Shown one piece after another: positions 14,479-22,251 of a stretch of 32,998 nt of DNA. This DNA comes from a virus: IMG/VR virus record IMGVR_UViG_3300047274_000120, positions 1 to 32,998 of that record; one strand, 5' to 3'. Every line of letters starts with the position of its first letter. Positions within the stretch are counted from its first letter, which is position 1. Below the pieces are notes generated by a model that was given only the letters and a program-made list of their open reading frames with translations, was not told the origin of the DNA and made no database searches. The position numbers and the translations under genes are program-made.

Positions 14479-14532
14479 TTAAGCGATGGTCTCGCCTTGC
14501 GGGTTGAATGCGATTTGACTGTTCGTTGTCAT
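14479..14532 (-). pseudogene. Vestigial N-terminal fragment of a duplicated structural gene
   Basis: The frame has an excellent ribosome site (AGGAG, 7 bases before ATG 14532) but encodes only 17 residues, MTTNSQIAFNPQGETIA, before TAA. The residues SQIAFNPQG align with SQFAFQPLG near the start of the next gene's product. The simplest explanation is a tandem copy reduced to its first codons, with the strong ribosome site retained. It may still be translated, either as a leader peptide or to bring ribosomes to the next gene. Confidence 0.55.
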
Positions 14533-14550
14533 GATTTTCTCCTGTGTGAA

Positions 14551-14850
14551 TTACTTCTGCCAAGGCGTGCCAGTTACAACTGAAGGCGCTTTGAGTTCAG
14601 AGAGTTGATTGGTGAGTTTGGTTTGCAGAGCTTGCAGATCAATGACACCAGCAACCCACTGCCCTGCAAGTTGTGGAGTGATGTCCTCGAAAGAAACAAA
14701 GTCCGGGTCTGACGGGTCTTTGAATGGGACATCTACAACACCAGAGTCGTCAGCCTGCAAGGATTCATCTTTGACAAATGCAAACCATGAAATGGTCTTC
14801 ACCATTCCAGTCTTCGCATCTCGTTGCATGTCTGTAATTTTCAGTTCCAT
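14551..14850 (-). CDS. Small acidic protein of receptor-binding cassette, 99 aa
   Basis: The sequence alternates charged strands and loops: ITDMQRDAKTGMVKTISWFA, DDSGVVDVPFKDPSDPDFVS, then FEDITPQLAGQWVAGVIDLQ and a final helix. The arrangement (a VKTISW strand, a later F-E-D-I-T-P, then W-V) recalls a small DUF7936-like family found beside fibre genes in aquatic phages, though I cannot verify this. It lies directly after the tail-fibre gene, and a fibre-associated or assembly role is inferred. Confidence 0.65.
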   Translation of the reverse strand: MELKITDMQRDAKTGMVKTISWFAFVKDESLQADDSGVVDVPFKDPSDPDFVSFEDITPQLAGQWVAGVIDLQALQTKLTNQLSELKAPSVVTGTPWQK

Positions 14851-14860
14851 TGTCTTCTCC

Positions 14861-16033
14861 TTATGACAGCTTCACATATGCGTGCATGATCATGAGCTTG
14901 GTGTAGCGCAAATCTTTTGTCGATGCTGCACGAACTCCAAGCTGGAAAACTGCAGGCACGTTGTCATCGGTCGTTTTCAATGCTTGCCAAGGTCCAACAA
15001 TCACATATCGTTGTCCCCAGAAGTTGTGATAGTAAGATGTCCTGAACTGCCAATCAGTCCATGTGCCACCATTGTTGATCGACTGGCGCATCAAGACAGC
15101 AGTTGCACTGGCGTCTCCAGTTGTTGCTTCATCGCCAACAATGATGATGCGCACTGCAGTGCTGTAGCCAGTTGGGCACTGACGCAAAACAGAAGATGCA
15201 TATTCAGCCTGGATGCTGGATTCGGTGCGAACAATGCCTACGTTGGCAAGTGTGATATCTGTGCCAGCAGCGAGCGTCAGCGCATTGTTTGGGTTGCTGG
15301 TCGCCACAGCAAGAGACGCTGCGTCAGCGTCTTTGACCGTCATCACGCTGATCGGATAAAAAACGTCGAACGAGCTGCCAACAGAGCCGTCTCGTTTGTA
15401 GCTGGATGCCAGCGACAAAGGCGAGTCAGGCGTGGCTGTGTTCAGACCGTTCTTCGAGCCAAGCTGTGTGGCACCAGTTCCATTGGGTGCAATGATCACA
15501 TTGCCATTGGTGTTGGTGCTGCTGATCGTGTTGCCATTGATGTTGAGGTTGTCGACCTGGGCCTCTGTCACTGGAGAGTTCGTGCCAAGAGTCACTGCAT
15601 CAATGGCACCACCATCAATGTCTACTTTCGGCAGGTTGACTTCACCAGTGCCCTTTGGCGTGATGTCGATGTCAATGTTGGCATCGATGCCATCTGCCAC
15701 GATGTCGTTGTTGCTGATCGTCAGGCCAGCAACAGTATTGCTGGTCTCATAAGTAGGACCAGATGCAGTGCCGGTGAACGTCAAATTCACGCCATTGAGG
15801 TCTGCACCACCTTCGACGCGCTGCCAGGCGCTTCCATTGAAAACAGCCCAGTCACCGACACCCCAGTTGCTGATGCCATCCAGGGCCGTGTTGCCTGCGA
15901 CACTGACGACATAGTAGTCGCCCTTGGTGCCCACACCAGACGCCAGCGTAGGCGTGTTGGTGCTGGCATTCCAGGTGCCTTTGTAGTTCAGAGCGCCGAT
16001 GGCGTTCGTGATTGAGGAAACGGTTTTTAACAT
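14861..16033 (-). CDS. Tail fibre protein, 390 aa
   Basis: The N-terminal part contains a module common in phage fibres (LNYKGTWNASTNTPTLASGV, then GDYYVVSVAG, NWGVGDWAVFNGSAWQRVEG). The middle is repetitive and Asn/Gly/Thr-rich (LTISNNDIVADGIDANIDID, NINGNTISSTNTNGNVIIAP), typical of an elongated trimeric beta structure. The C-terminal 150 residues are different and contain SINNGGTWTDWQFRTSYYHN, probably the receptor-contact domain. It lies downstream of the tailspike and its chaperone. A long opposite-strand frame inside it is a shadow. Confidence 0.82.
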   Translation of the reverse strand: MLKTVSSITNAIGALNYKGTWNASTNTPTLASGVGTKGDYYVVSVAGNTALDGISNWGVGDWAVFNGSAWQRVEGGADLNGVNLTFTGTASGPTYETSNTVAGLTISNNDIVADGIDANIDIDITPKGTGEVNLPKVDIDGGAIDAVTLGTNSPVTEAQVDNLNINGNTISSTNTNGNVIIAPNGTGATQLGSKNGLNTATPDSPLSLASSYKRDGSVGSSFDVFYPISVMTVKDADAASLAVATSNPNNALTLAAGTDITLANVGIVRTESSIQAEYASSVLRQCPTGYSTAVRIIIVGDEATTGDASATAVLMRQSINNGGTWTDWQFRTSYYHNFWGQRYVIVGPWQALKTTDDNVPAVFQLGVRAASTKDLRYTKLMIMHAYVKLS

Positions 16034-16043
16034 TTTGGACTCC

Positions 16044-16349
16044 TTACGCGCCAGGCAGTTTTGGCCACACCACTTGATCTGGCGATGTGTATGTCTTCGT
16101 CAGATCGCGCAGCTCTTGTCGATAGGTTTGCCATGCCTGCTTTTGTGCATCACTCAAAGGCGCATCCACAGCTTGCGTCCAGTCACAAAGACCGAGCAGT
16201 CGGTTGCGCTCGGCACGAATGCCAGCTATCGGATCATCGATTTTGTGAATCAAATATGAGGCATCTTCGCTTTGCACAACAACAGTGGACGTGACGCCAG
16301 AGTTGAGCATGTCAAGCATTTTTGCTTCGGGCAGTTTTTTCTCTTCCAT
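16044..16349 (-). CDS. Tail fibre assembly chaperone
   Basis: The ATG at 16349 is chosen because AAGGAG lies 6 bases upstream; a longer frame runs back into the tailspike gene and starts without a ribosome site. The 101-residue product ends with the pattern typical of phage tail assembly chaperones (KQAWQTYRQELRDLTKTY, then VVWPKLPGA). The middle DPIAGIRAERNRLLGLCDWT is also usual. It lies between tailspike and fibre genes and should help trimerise one or both. Confidence 0.88.
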   Translation of the reverse strand: MEEKKLPEAKMLDMLNSGVTSTVVVQSEDASYLIHKIDDPIAGIRAERNRLLGLCDWTQAVDAPLSDAQKQAWQTYRQELRDLTKTYTSPDQVVWPKLPGA

Positions 16350-16359
16350 TTTTATCTCC

Positions 16360-18219
16360 TTACAGTACGCGAATGCCGCCAAGAACCTGGATCGGGCTGG
16401 CCACTGAGAAACCAGAAAGCACAATCCTGTAGAAGCCTGCATTGTTGGATGCAACTACAGTTTGAGCATTGGCGTCATCTCGATAGACAGTCGTTCCAAG
16501 AATCCAGCCAGACAGTCTGCGTGTCGTCGTGTTGTCCAAAACAGTCAGGTCAAACCTGATGCCTGCCTCGTACTGGTCGTAGTTGATTTTCGTATCAATC
16601 GTCGCATCGCCCAAAACACTAAGCACGTCTTGTGTGCAGTACGGAAGCAAATAAGTGAGCTTGCTGCTTCCCTTGAAATGTCGAGGAACGATCAGACCGT
16701 TGCCGCCAATGTAGTTTTCAGCAAGACCGTAGCGCACATTGGATGGGCCGCTGGCAGCAACATAGCGAGTCTCTTGGACGTGAACCACAACAGATGCGTT
16801 CAGATTCCAGTTGGCTGGAATGGTGTTGCTCGCATACTCGACTGGAGCATTGACTTCTCCAGATGCCCTCGGAGGCCAGATGTGGAACTGGTTCAGACCT
16901 TCGCTGGCGTCGATCGAGCCGCCGCTGTAGTTGAACATGTTCTTGCCGAACTCACCGCTGCGCCAAGTTTCTGCGTACAGCAAGTCAGCAGATGTGCACC
17001 AGAAGCCATCGATGGTTAGGCAGTCTTTGCCATTGCCGTCGCTCACCTCGATGTCGCGGTCGTTGCCTTCCAGGTACCAGCCGTAAAACAAAGCGCCGTA
17101 CACAGCACCAGTGATCACAAGACCCTTGCGGCACGACTCGGCAGAGTTGTTTGCCGACATCAATCCAGACATGCCAGAAGCAAAGTAGAAGCCTGTCTTG
17201 CCGCGCACCACGCTGTTGCCGTCGATGTTCTGGACGTTTACAAAACCAGCGAAACGATACACCGCATCTTCATCTGTGTAGTCTCCTGGATTGTTGTACG
17301 TCAGAGCAGAGCCACCACGGTTGTTCACGAAGTCCCCGTAGAAGCTGCGCTCTGCATTGATGAACGTCACAAGATCGTATCCAGAGCAGTTCTGAACTCG
17401 GCAACCTTCCAAGAAGTTGTACAGCTTGAGAGCTGTGTGGCAGTTCTGGAAGTAGAAGCCCTCAATGATTTGACCATAGTGCAAGTACGACTCTGGGAAT
17501 CCCCAGTTGGTGGAAGCGCCTGTGGAGTAGGTTTGTGCCCCTGTCTCAAAGATGACGCCGGAGCCTTCTCCGGCACCTTTGATCGTTGCGCCATAGCCTG
17601 TCATGATCAGACCACCGCTGCGTCCACCACCGCTGCGCGGGATGAACACGGTGGATGGAACATAGTAAGTTCCAGGAGGGAAATACAACTGACACTGTTT
17701 TCCCAACGAAAAAGCATAGTCCAGAGCCAGTCGGATTTTTGCAGAAACGTCAACCAGACCAGCGTTGGACTGAACATCTGTGATTTCTGCAGCAGTCATG
17801 AAGTCGAAGACGCTGATTGTCTGGCGCATCTTCTGTTGCGCATTGGTCTCTTGTGCGCCTGTTCCGGCTGGGTCATAGATCACTTCGCTGGCGTTCATGC
17901 TGCTGAGCACGACATTGTTGTAACGCTCAGTTGCAGACGGTGCGCTGTAGACGGCGCTTCCGTTTTTGTTCATCACGCGGATGCTGTAGTCGCTGTTGAC
18001 GTATAGGCGTGCAGGCGTGCCGCTGTTGGCCGGATAACCAGCCAGAGTTCGAATCGGCTGGCCTGCAGGAATCGTCAGAGCAGCGTCCCAGAAGACGTTG
18101 ATGGGGTTGACCTGAGGGTCAAGATTGGCAGTTCCAATCCAGATGTAGCCGTCTTCCAAGGGCTGACCATCGATATCCGTAAAAATCGGATAAGTTGGCT
18201 GAATTGAAAGTGCGCTCAT
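16360..18219 (-). CDS. Tailspike with P22-like head-binding domain and beta-helix
   Basis: A 619-residue receptor-binding protein. The first ~110 residues resemble the P22 tailspike head-binding domain (PIFTDIDGQPLEDGYIWIGT, PINVFWDAALTIPAGQPIRT, then RLYVNSDYSIRV). A helical neck (SVFDFMTAAEITDVQS) leads to a pectate-lyase type right-handed beta-helix beginning with QLYFPPGTYYVPSTVFIP and many short turns with Gly/Asn. A separate C-terminal domain ends in SPIQVLGGIRVL. It probably binds, and perhaps cleaves, surface polysaccharide; the active-site acids cannot be assigned by eye. The gene lies before gp10, unlike P22 gene 9. Confidence 0.88.
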   Translation of the reverse strand: MSALSIQPTYPIFTDIDGQPLEDGYIWIGTANLDPQVNPINVFWDAALTIPAGQPIRTLAGYPANSGTPARLYVNSDYSIRVMNKNGSAVYSAPSATERYNNVVLSSMNASEVIYDPAGTGAQETNAQQKMRQTISVFDFMTAAEITDVQSNAGLVDVSAKIRLALDYAFSLGKQCQLYFPPGTYYVPSTVFIPRSGGGRSGGLIMTGYGATIKGAGEGSGVIFETGAQTYSTGASTNWGFPESYLHYGQIIEGFYFQNCHTALKLYNFLEGCRVQNCSGYDLVTFINAERSFYGDFVNNRGGSALTYNNPGDYTDEDAVYRFAGFVNVQNIDGNSVVRGKTGFYFASGMSGLMSANNSAESCRKGLVITGAVYGALFYGWYLEGNDRDIEVSDGNGKDCLTIDGFWCTSADLLYAETWRSGEFGKNMFNYSGGSIDASEGLNQFHIWPPRASGEVNAPVEYASNTIPANWNLNASVVVHVQETRYVAASGPSNVRYGLAENYIGGNGLIVPRHFKGSSKLTYLLPYCTQDVLSVLGDATIDTKINYDQYEAGIRFDLTVLDNTTTRRLSGWILGTTVYRDDANAQTVVASNNAGFYRIVLSGFSVASPIQVLGGIRVL

Positions 18220-18470
18220 TGTCTTGCCTCTATTTCCATAGGGTTATTTTGATATCCATATCGGACTTGATACCACAAATAGGTTAGATAAAAGTTAACC
18301 AAACCCATTTTTTTATATTGTTCCCAATGCACTAATTCGTGCTTATATAAAGCAGATTTTTCGTCCCATTGGTTTACAAAAAACACACCAATCGGTGGCA
18401 AAGTAATCGCTAAAAAGCCAAACTTTTTAAGCAGCCAAGCAAACCATCGCGGTGCAATATAGGGTTTCAT
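18216..18470 (-). CDS. Small HELVH-motif putative metalloprotein, 84 aa
   Basis: The product carries HELVH (residues 44-48), a classic HExxH zinc-peptidase motif, followed by Trp-Glu-Gln and, 30-odd residues later, NPMEIEAR, where E79 or E81 could be the third ligand. A hydrophobic segment (WLLKKFGFLAITLPPIGVFF) near residues 12-31 may insert in or lie along the membrane. ATG 18470 is chosen over an upstream TTG. My count over 18241-18480 gives about 36% GC, well below its neighbours (58% at 17041-17100), suggesting separate origin. Peptidase activity is inferred from the motif alone. Confidence 0.72.
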   Translation of the reverse strand: MKPYIAPRWFAWLLKKFGFLAITLPPIGVFFVNQWDEKSALYKHELVHWEQYKKMGLVNFYLTYLWYQVRYGYQNNPMEIEARQ

Positions 18471-18471
18471 T

Positions 18472-18930
18472 TTATGCAATCCGATACCATGAATTAGTCG
18501 CCTGATAAAAACGAATGCGAAACTGATCGCCAGCAGCTAATGCGCTTAATCCGTTTCCATAAACAGCCGTCGCTCCATTTAGACCAAGCGTAAACGCTAC
18601 GATCTGCTGCGTTGTTGTAACTAAAACCTCTGTTCCATCTGGTGTCGATGTATTCAGCGGAAGCGTTACAGTCCCCGTTGCTAACCCAGTTGCTGGTTGC
18701 AATAAAATCCACTGTTGTTGCGAAACGGGCGTTGGCACAGCGATATTAAAACCAGTGCCTGGTGTGTATAAGTTCGTTGCTAACGTCGGAGCCGCAAATG
18801 TCTGCTGAAAATAAGCAAGCAGCGCAGAAACCGGAAGTCTCCTAGAGTCTCCGTTATTAGGCGTGAACAGCACAAACTGATCGCCAGCAGAGACCTGAGA
18901 AAGCAAGGGAAGTTGATTGATATATGGCAT
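18472..18930 (-). CDS. Tail-associated structural protein, 152 aa
   Basis: A 152-residue protein opening with INQLPLLSQVSAGDQFVLFT and PNNGDSRRLPVSALLAYFQQ, a pattern common at the N terminus of phage tail and fibre-attachment proteins. The rest is beta-rich and Thr-rich (GLATGTVTLPLNTSTPDGTE, EVLVTTTQQIVAFTLG), ending RIRFYQATNSWYRIA. It lies between the gp4-like adaptor and the tailspike, so an adaptor role for receptor-binding proteins is reasonable. Confidence 0.75.
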   Translation of the reverse strand: MPYINQLPLLSQVSAGDQFVLFTPNNGDSRRLPVSALLAYFQQTFAAPTLATNLYTPGTGFNIAVPTPVSQQQWILLQPATGLATGTVTLPLNTSTPDGTEVLVTTTQQIVAFTLGLNGATAVYGNGLSALAAGDQFRIRFYQATNSWYRIA

Positions 18931-18937
18931 AGCAGCC

Positions 18938-19435
18938 TCAGTAATATCGATTTGTCATGATTGGCAACAGCGGACCCTCTGGCCCTGTTAACACTGGATC
19001 AACCGGAGGAGCAACAAACGGATCATCAACGCGCCAAGGTTTATTGCCGGCTCCAGCGGGCATAGTGGCAGGAAGTTGTTTCTCAAGCGGATAAGCGGCT
19101 CTTTGGAGTAATACATCGAACGCAGCCTTTGCCGCCGCCTTTGTTTCTGCCGCTACAGCCTTGCCAAATGCAGGGCCGATCCTGATACCCAAATTGGTAT
19201 AAATCGCCTCATTCGCGGAATCAGGCACGAACGTCTCTTCATCAAGATCCGAGTTTTGTGGATAGACCGGCAGCGGATAACCAAGCCTGATGCCCATGCC
19301 GTTCCATGTCGCCATCATCGAATCGAGACGGCGCAAAGCAGATTGGAGTTGCTCTGGCGTTAGATCAAAAACGTATGAGGCAAGACCAATCTCCTCAAAC
19401 GCTTGAATGACAAACTGTCGCTTAGTCCACGCCAT
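18938..19435 (-). CDS. Head-tail adaptor / tail accessory factor (P22 gp4-like)
   Basis: The 165-residue protein resembles P22 gp4, which binds below the portal as the first tail-machine part. Features are the helical start (KRQFVIQAFEEIGLASYVFD), LTPEQLQSALRRLDSMMATW, then GIRLGYPLP, a loop, and a helix (SANEAIYTNLGIRIGPAFGK followed by KAAFDVLLQRA). P22 gp4 also has muramidase activity; I cannot identify a catalytic residue here. It overlaps the upstream gene by 14 bases. Confidence 0.88.
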   Translation of the reverse strand: MAWTKRQFVIQAFEEIGLASYVFDLTPEQLQSALRRLDSMMATWNGMGIRLGYPLPVYPQNSDLDEETFVPDSANEAIYTNLGIRIGPAFGKAVAAETKAAAKAAFDVLLQRAAYPLEKQLPATMPAGAGNKPWRVDDPFVAPPVDPVLTGPEGPLLPIMTNRYY

Positions 19436-19721
19436 GCCCCAGCTCCTCGCTAATCATTTGCAGCAACCTCTTATCAGATGTTCTGCCATCGAACTTGATT
19501 TTAAGCGAGTTTGCTTTCTCTTCAAGTTCTTGCCGAGTCGGTGGAGCGTTGTCTGCGGGAGCGCGAGGCTTAAGCGCCTCAGCCTTAGTCAAAAACCAGC
19601 CTTCAGATAAAGCCTTGTCAAGCTCGGCTTCATCATAAACTGATTTTAATCCCCAAGATGGCCCATTCTTCCCGCGACGGTATCGGCCTGGAGACTTAAA
19701 AACATGGCGTGGATAGATCAT
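19422..19721 (-). CDS. Small protein with SAP/HeH-like C terminus, 99 aa
   Basis: The N-terminal half is basic with aromatic residues (MIYPRHVFKSPGRYRRGKNG, then WGLKSVYDEAELDKALSEGW), and the C-terminal half (TRQELEEKANSLKIKFDGRT, SDKRLLQMISEEL) has the two-helix spacing of SAP/HeH-like nucleic-acid binding motifs. Its place between the coat region and gp4-like gene suggests a minor head or completion protein that contacts DNA. Both ends overlap neighbours by 4-14 bases. Confidence 0.78.
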   Translation of the reverse strand: MIYPRHVFKSPGRYRRGKNGPSWGLKSVYDEAELDKALSEGWFLTKAEALKPRAPADNAPPTRQELEEKANSLKIKFDGRTSDKRLLQMISEELGHGVD

Positions 19722-20089
19722 GTGTATTTCGCTGTTTTCTTTGCAATTTTAACAGGTTGTTTCACCGTTTTGCCAACACCACCACCAGCTCGTTTTGCTC
19801 GCGTGGTTGCTGCGTATTCTGCAGGACTTAGAGCCTTTATCGCCTTAGCAGGCAGATAACGCTCTCCGGTCTCTTTGCTTGGCTTGCCAGACTTCGTGCG
19901 CCAATCTTGTTTTGTCCACTGTGTAAGTGCGTTAGAAGGCGATTTCTCGCCTTTGTATCCACCGCCTTTTTCTTTGTAAATCTTTACCGCTAATTGCATG
20001 GCCCTTGCAGAATGCCCACCCATTTTAGAAACCGCCTGCTTCTTTGCGGCCTCCCAAAGTTTGGGCTTAGTCTTTATGGCCTCACTCAT
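19718..20089 (-). CDS. DUF5872-like basic protein, 123 aa
   Basis: A strongly basic protein matching the pattern of the DUF5872 family: KTKPKLWEAAKKQAVSKMGG, then SARAMQLAVKIYKEKGGGYK, LTQWTKQDWRTKSGKPSKET, GERYLPAKAIKALSPAEYAA and a Lys-rich tail. Members are known from phages and algal viruses, but the function is not known to me; high charge and virion-gene context suggest DNA or capsid association. The start overlaps the preceding small gene's stop as TAATG. Confidence 0.85.
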   Translation of the reverse strand: MSEAIKTKPKLWEAAKKQAVSKMGGHSARAMQLAVKIYKEKGGGYKGEKSPSNALTQWTKQDWRTKSGKPSKETGERYLPAKAIKALSPAEYAATTRAKRAGGGVGKTVKQPVKIAKKTAKYT

Positions 20090-20265
20090 TACATCTTTTT
20101 CTTGGCTGACTTTGGAGCTTTAGAAGGCTTGCCTGCTTTCATCGCAGCTTCACGCGCTACGTTAAGAGCAATTGCAACGGCTTGCTTTTTAGGACGGCCT
20201 GCTTTCTCTTCCATCTTGATGTTCTCGCCGATACTTGTGCGAGAGTAACCTTTCTTGAGCGGCAT
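20089..20265 (-). CDS. Small basic phage protein, 58 aa
   Basis: A 58-residue frame starting MPLKKGYSRTSIGENIKMEE, continuing KAGRPKKQAVAIALNVARE and ending in a Lys/Pro/Ala-rich basic tail. Short proteins of this plan (MPLKKG, then KAGxPxKQAVAIAL) occur widely in phages next to the head genes, though the function is unknown. The ATG follows a weak AAGGAAAGAGAC site. It comes directly after the terminator hairpin of the coat unit and overlaps the next gene by one base. Confidence 0.8.
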   Translation of the reverse strand: MPLKKGYSRTSIGENIKMEEKAGRPKKQAVAIALNVAREAAMKAGKPSKAPKSAKKKM

Positions 20266-20276
20266 GTCTCTTTCCT

Positions 20277-20301
20277 TAAAAAAGCCTGGGTTTCCCCAGG
20301 C
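20277..20301 (-). terminator. Rho-independent terminator after the coat/decoration genes
   Basis: Reading the minus strand, GCCTGGG-GAAA-CCCAGGC forms a perfect 7-bp GC-rich stem with a 4-base loop, followed at once by TTTTTT. It lies 7 bases beyond the stop of the 203-aa gene and before the 58-aa gene. It should partly terminate transcripts so that coat and decoration proteins are made in excess over the minor head and tail proteins downstream. Confidence 0.9.
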
Positions 20302-20308
20302 CTTAGAC

Positions 20309-20920
20309 TTACGTACGATAGGTTGTAAATGTCGCCGCAGCGGTTTTGACCGTCAGGAACGAGCCAGAGGTCGTCGTTGCAACAGCACCCGCACCTGAAA
20401 GCGTATTGCCAGAGCCTGCCGAGCTTACAGTCGCCGTGTTCGGGCCTGTATTCACAACAGTCCACTGGATTGCATCGCCAACATTCAACTCAAGCGCAGC
20501 ATCCAAGGTCGCGCCCGTAGGCAGAACCAAAGCAACAGCGGCAGCAGTTGTCGTGGTGATAACGCCGTCCAGAATCGCGCCGATCATCGCAGCATCGGTC
20601 GCAGCGGCTGTGGTGTTCAGAGCCACAGCAGCTGTGCCAGCACGAACGCCTGTCAACTCAGGAATCGTTGGATCTGTTCCTGCGTTGTAAAGCAATGCCG
20701 TAGCGCCTGCGCTGAACTGAATGGTTGCGCCTGAAGCAAACGGACCGTAAACGGTGATCGTATTGCCAGAAGGCGTACCAAGCAGATCCTGCTGATACGG
20801 GAAGTTGGGGAAGCCAACAAGCTGATAAACCTGGGCTTCAGCGATAGTCGCAACCGCAATGCTCTGACCAGCGGTCAGGGTTACGGTTGCATCGCCAAAC
20901 GGATAAACAATCTGAGACAT
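20309..20920 (-). CDS. Probable capsid decoration protein, 203 aa
   Basis: A Thr/Ala/Gly-rich, beta-type protein: SQIVYPFGDATVTLTAGQSI at the start, then NTITVYGPFASGATIQF, a central Ala/Thr-rich part (AVALNTTAAATDAAMIGAIL), and GDAIQWTVVNTGPNTATVSS at the end. It follows the coat gene by 17 bases and precedes a strong terminator, so it is made at coat-like levels, which favours a major virion component such as a decoration or spike protein. Not recognised as a named family. Confidence 0.72.
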   Translation of the reverse strand: MSQIVYPFGDATVTLTAGQSIAVATIAEAQVYQLVGFPNFPYQQDLLGTPSGNTITVYGPFASGATIQFSAGATALLYNAGTDPTIPELTGVRAGTAAVALNTTAAATDAAMIGAILDGVITTTTAAAVALVLPTGATLDAALELNVGDAIQWTVVNTGPNTATVSSAGSGNTLSGAGAVATTTSGSFLTVKTAAATFTTYRT

Positions 20921-20937
20921 TTTTTAATCCTTTCCAA

Positions 20938-22239
20938 TTATGGCTGGTTGAACAGGATGATCCCGCTCATCTCAGGCTGCTTGTTGACCACACCGAACAA
21001 GGTGTCAAGACGGAACTTGATCTTCATCGTGTTGATGTCGTAGAACTTCTGCATCACTAACTCGATGCCCTGATCGGTCGTGCCGCGCATTACCGCAGTG
21101 CCAGCATCCGAAGGAACAGCAAAACGTCCAGGGAGGATCTCCAGAGCGTCTTTCTGCCAGAACGGATTGATCGCCGAATCACCTGTATTGATGTAGTTGA
21201 TAGCGGCAGTTGCAGAAGGCGTAACCTCTACGTTCTGATACTGAGCCGAAGCATCGCTACCATCAAGACCTGAAATGATCGGAGGCGAAATCACTAACGA
21301 CGTTGCGCTGAGAACCTGGATCACACGGAAGGTCTTGGGCTGACCCGTTGACTGCTTCGTGATGTGGTGAACAGCATCAACACCGTCGATGGTAAAGCAG
21401 TCGCCTGCAACCACGCCCGTCGTATTACTGACGGTCACGGTCTGGAAGCGGTTATCGACGTTTGAAACTTCACCCGTTGCTGCAACCGAAGTGGCTTGCG
21501 GAACGTAGTTGTTACCACCAGCCAAAGTCGTGTTGATCGTATCACCAGCTCCAGCAGCCGCAGCAATACGATTTGCATAATCAAGCTTATAAGTCTCGAA
21601 GTTTGCAACGCGACCAACATAAGCACGCTCGTAAGCGATATTGGTTTTGTTGCCTGCAAACGAACGCTGTGCGATACCAACAGCAGCGGCAGTCGCGCCT
21701 TGGAGGTTCGATGCCATGTTGTTGTAATCACGGCTCGAAAGCGCAGCGTAGCGGTCAAACATCTGAACGCCTTGCTCGTTCATGATCGCATCAGCTTCTG
21801 CAAGATCATCGAAACCCGTTGCAGATCCGGTGCGAGTTACAACCAGCGTACCCTGTGCAGCAGCAACATTCATGATCTGGATGTTGATGTCTGAAGCAAG
21901 TTTCTGCTTTGCGGCTTCGCCAAGACGCTGCTCTTGGAGTGCGTCGCGCAGTTCGATTGCGGACATGATCCAAGGCACGGAACGGTTGAAACCAATCGTT
22001 GAAGGCACGGATAACTGTGTGTAGTCCTTGAAGTTTCCGGTCATGTCGAGGGTAAACGAACCGCCGAAAGACTGAGAAATGTAAGGCTGCGGTCTCCACA
22101 CGACGTTGTTAGTCCGCTCCATCATAGTTTGGTCTGTGTTGTAAATCGATACGTTGCGCGATAGCACAAGCGCATCGTTGAAGCCTTCGAGGATGTCCTC
22201 GAAAGCAACGATTTCCTCTTTACTAAATGCGTTAGACAC
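20938..22239 (-). CDS. Major capsid (coat) protein, P22 gp5-like
   Basis: A 433-residue coat protein of the P22 type. Similar segments include the N-terminal NVVWRPQPYISQSFGGSF strand, the central AKQKLASDINIQIMNVAAAQ helix with GTLVVTR, and especially VDNRFQTVTVSNTTGVVAGD with CFTIDGVDAVHHITKQSTGQ and RVIQVLSATSLVISPPIISG, matching the region around the inserted domain of P22 coat. The start is GTG at 22239 with AAAGGAG 7 bases upstream. Scaffold precedes it and a decoration-like gene plus terminator follow. Confidence 0.92.
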   Translation of the reverse strand: MSNAFSKEEIVAFEDILEGFNDALVLSRNVSIYNTDQTMMERTNNVVWRPQPYISQSFGGSFTLDMTGNFKDYTQLSVPSTIGFNRSVPWIMSAIELRDALQEQRLGEAAKQKLASDINIQIMNVAAAQGTLVVTRTGSATGFDDLAEADAIMNEQGVQMFDRYAALSSRDYNNMASNLQGATAAAVGIAQRSFAGNKTNIAYERAYVGRVANFETYKLDYANRIAAAAGAGDTINTTLAGGNNYVPQATSVAATGEVSNVDNRFQTVTVSNTTGVVAGDCFTIDGVDAVHHITKQSTGQPKTFRVIQVLSATSLVISPPIISGLDGSDASAQYQNVEVTPSATAAINYINTGDSAINPFWQKDALEILPGRFAVPSDAGTAVMRGTTDQGIELVMQKFYDINTMKIKFRLDTLFGVVNKQPEMSGIILFNQP

Positions 22240-22251
22240 TTTAAAGCTCCT

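Noticed and set aside
14882-16015. Long plus-strand open frame (377 codons) opposite the tail-fibre gene
   Set aside because: It is exactly antisense to a clear fibre gene, its residue composition is odd (many Cys, Arg, Val), it has no family resemblance, and its neighbours are on the other strand. The openness is a by-product of the fibre gene's codon pattern.
16350-16454. 35-residue N-terminal extension of the fibre chaperone
   Set aside because: It overlaps the tailspike end by about 95 bases and lacks the strong AAGGAG found before ATG 16349.
17437-18006. Plus-strand frame of 189 codons opposite the tailspike
   Set aside because: Antisense to the tailspike beta-helix with no ribosome site or recognisable motif.
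18938-19435. Cell-wall hydrolase activity in the gp4-like protein
   Set aside because: P22 gp4 has been reported to have such activity, but I cannot identify a matching catalytic residue here, so only the structural adaptor role is claimed.
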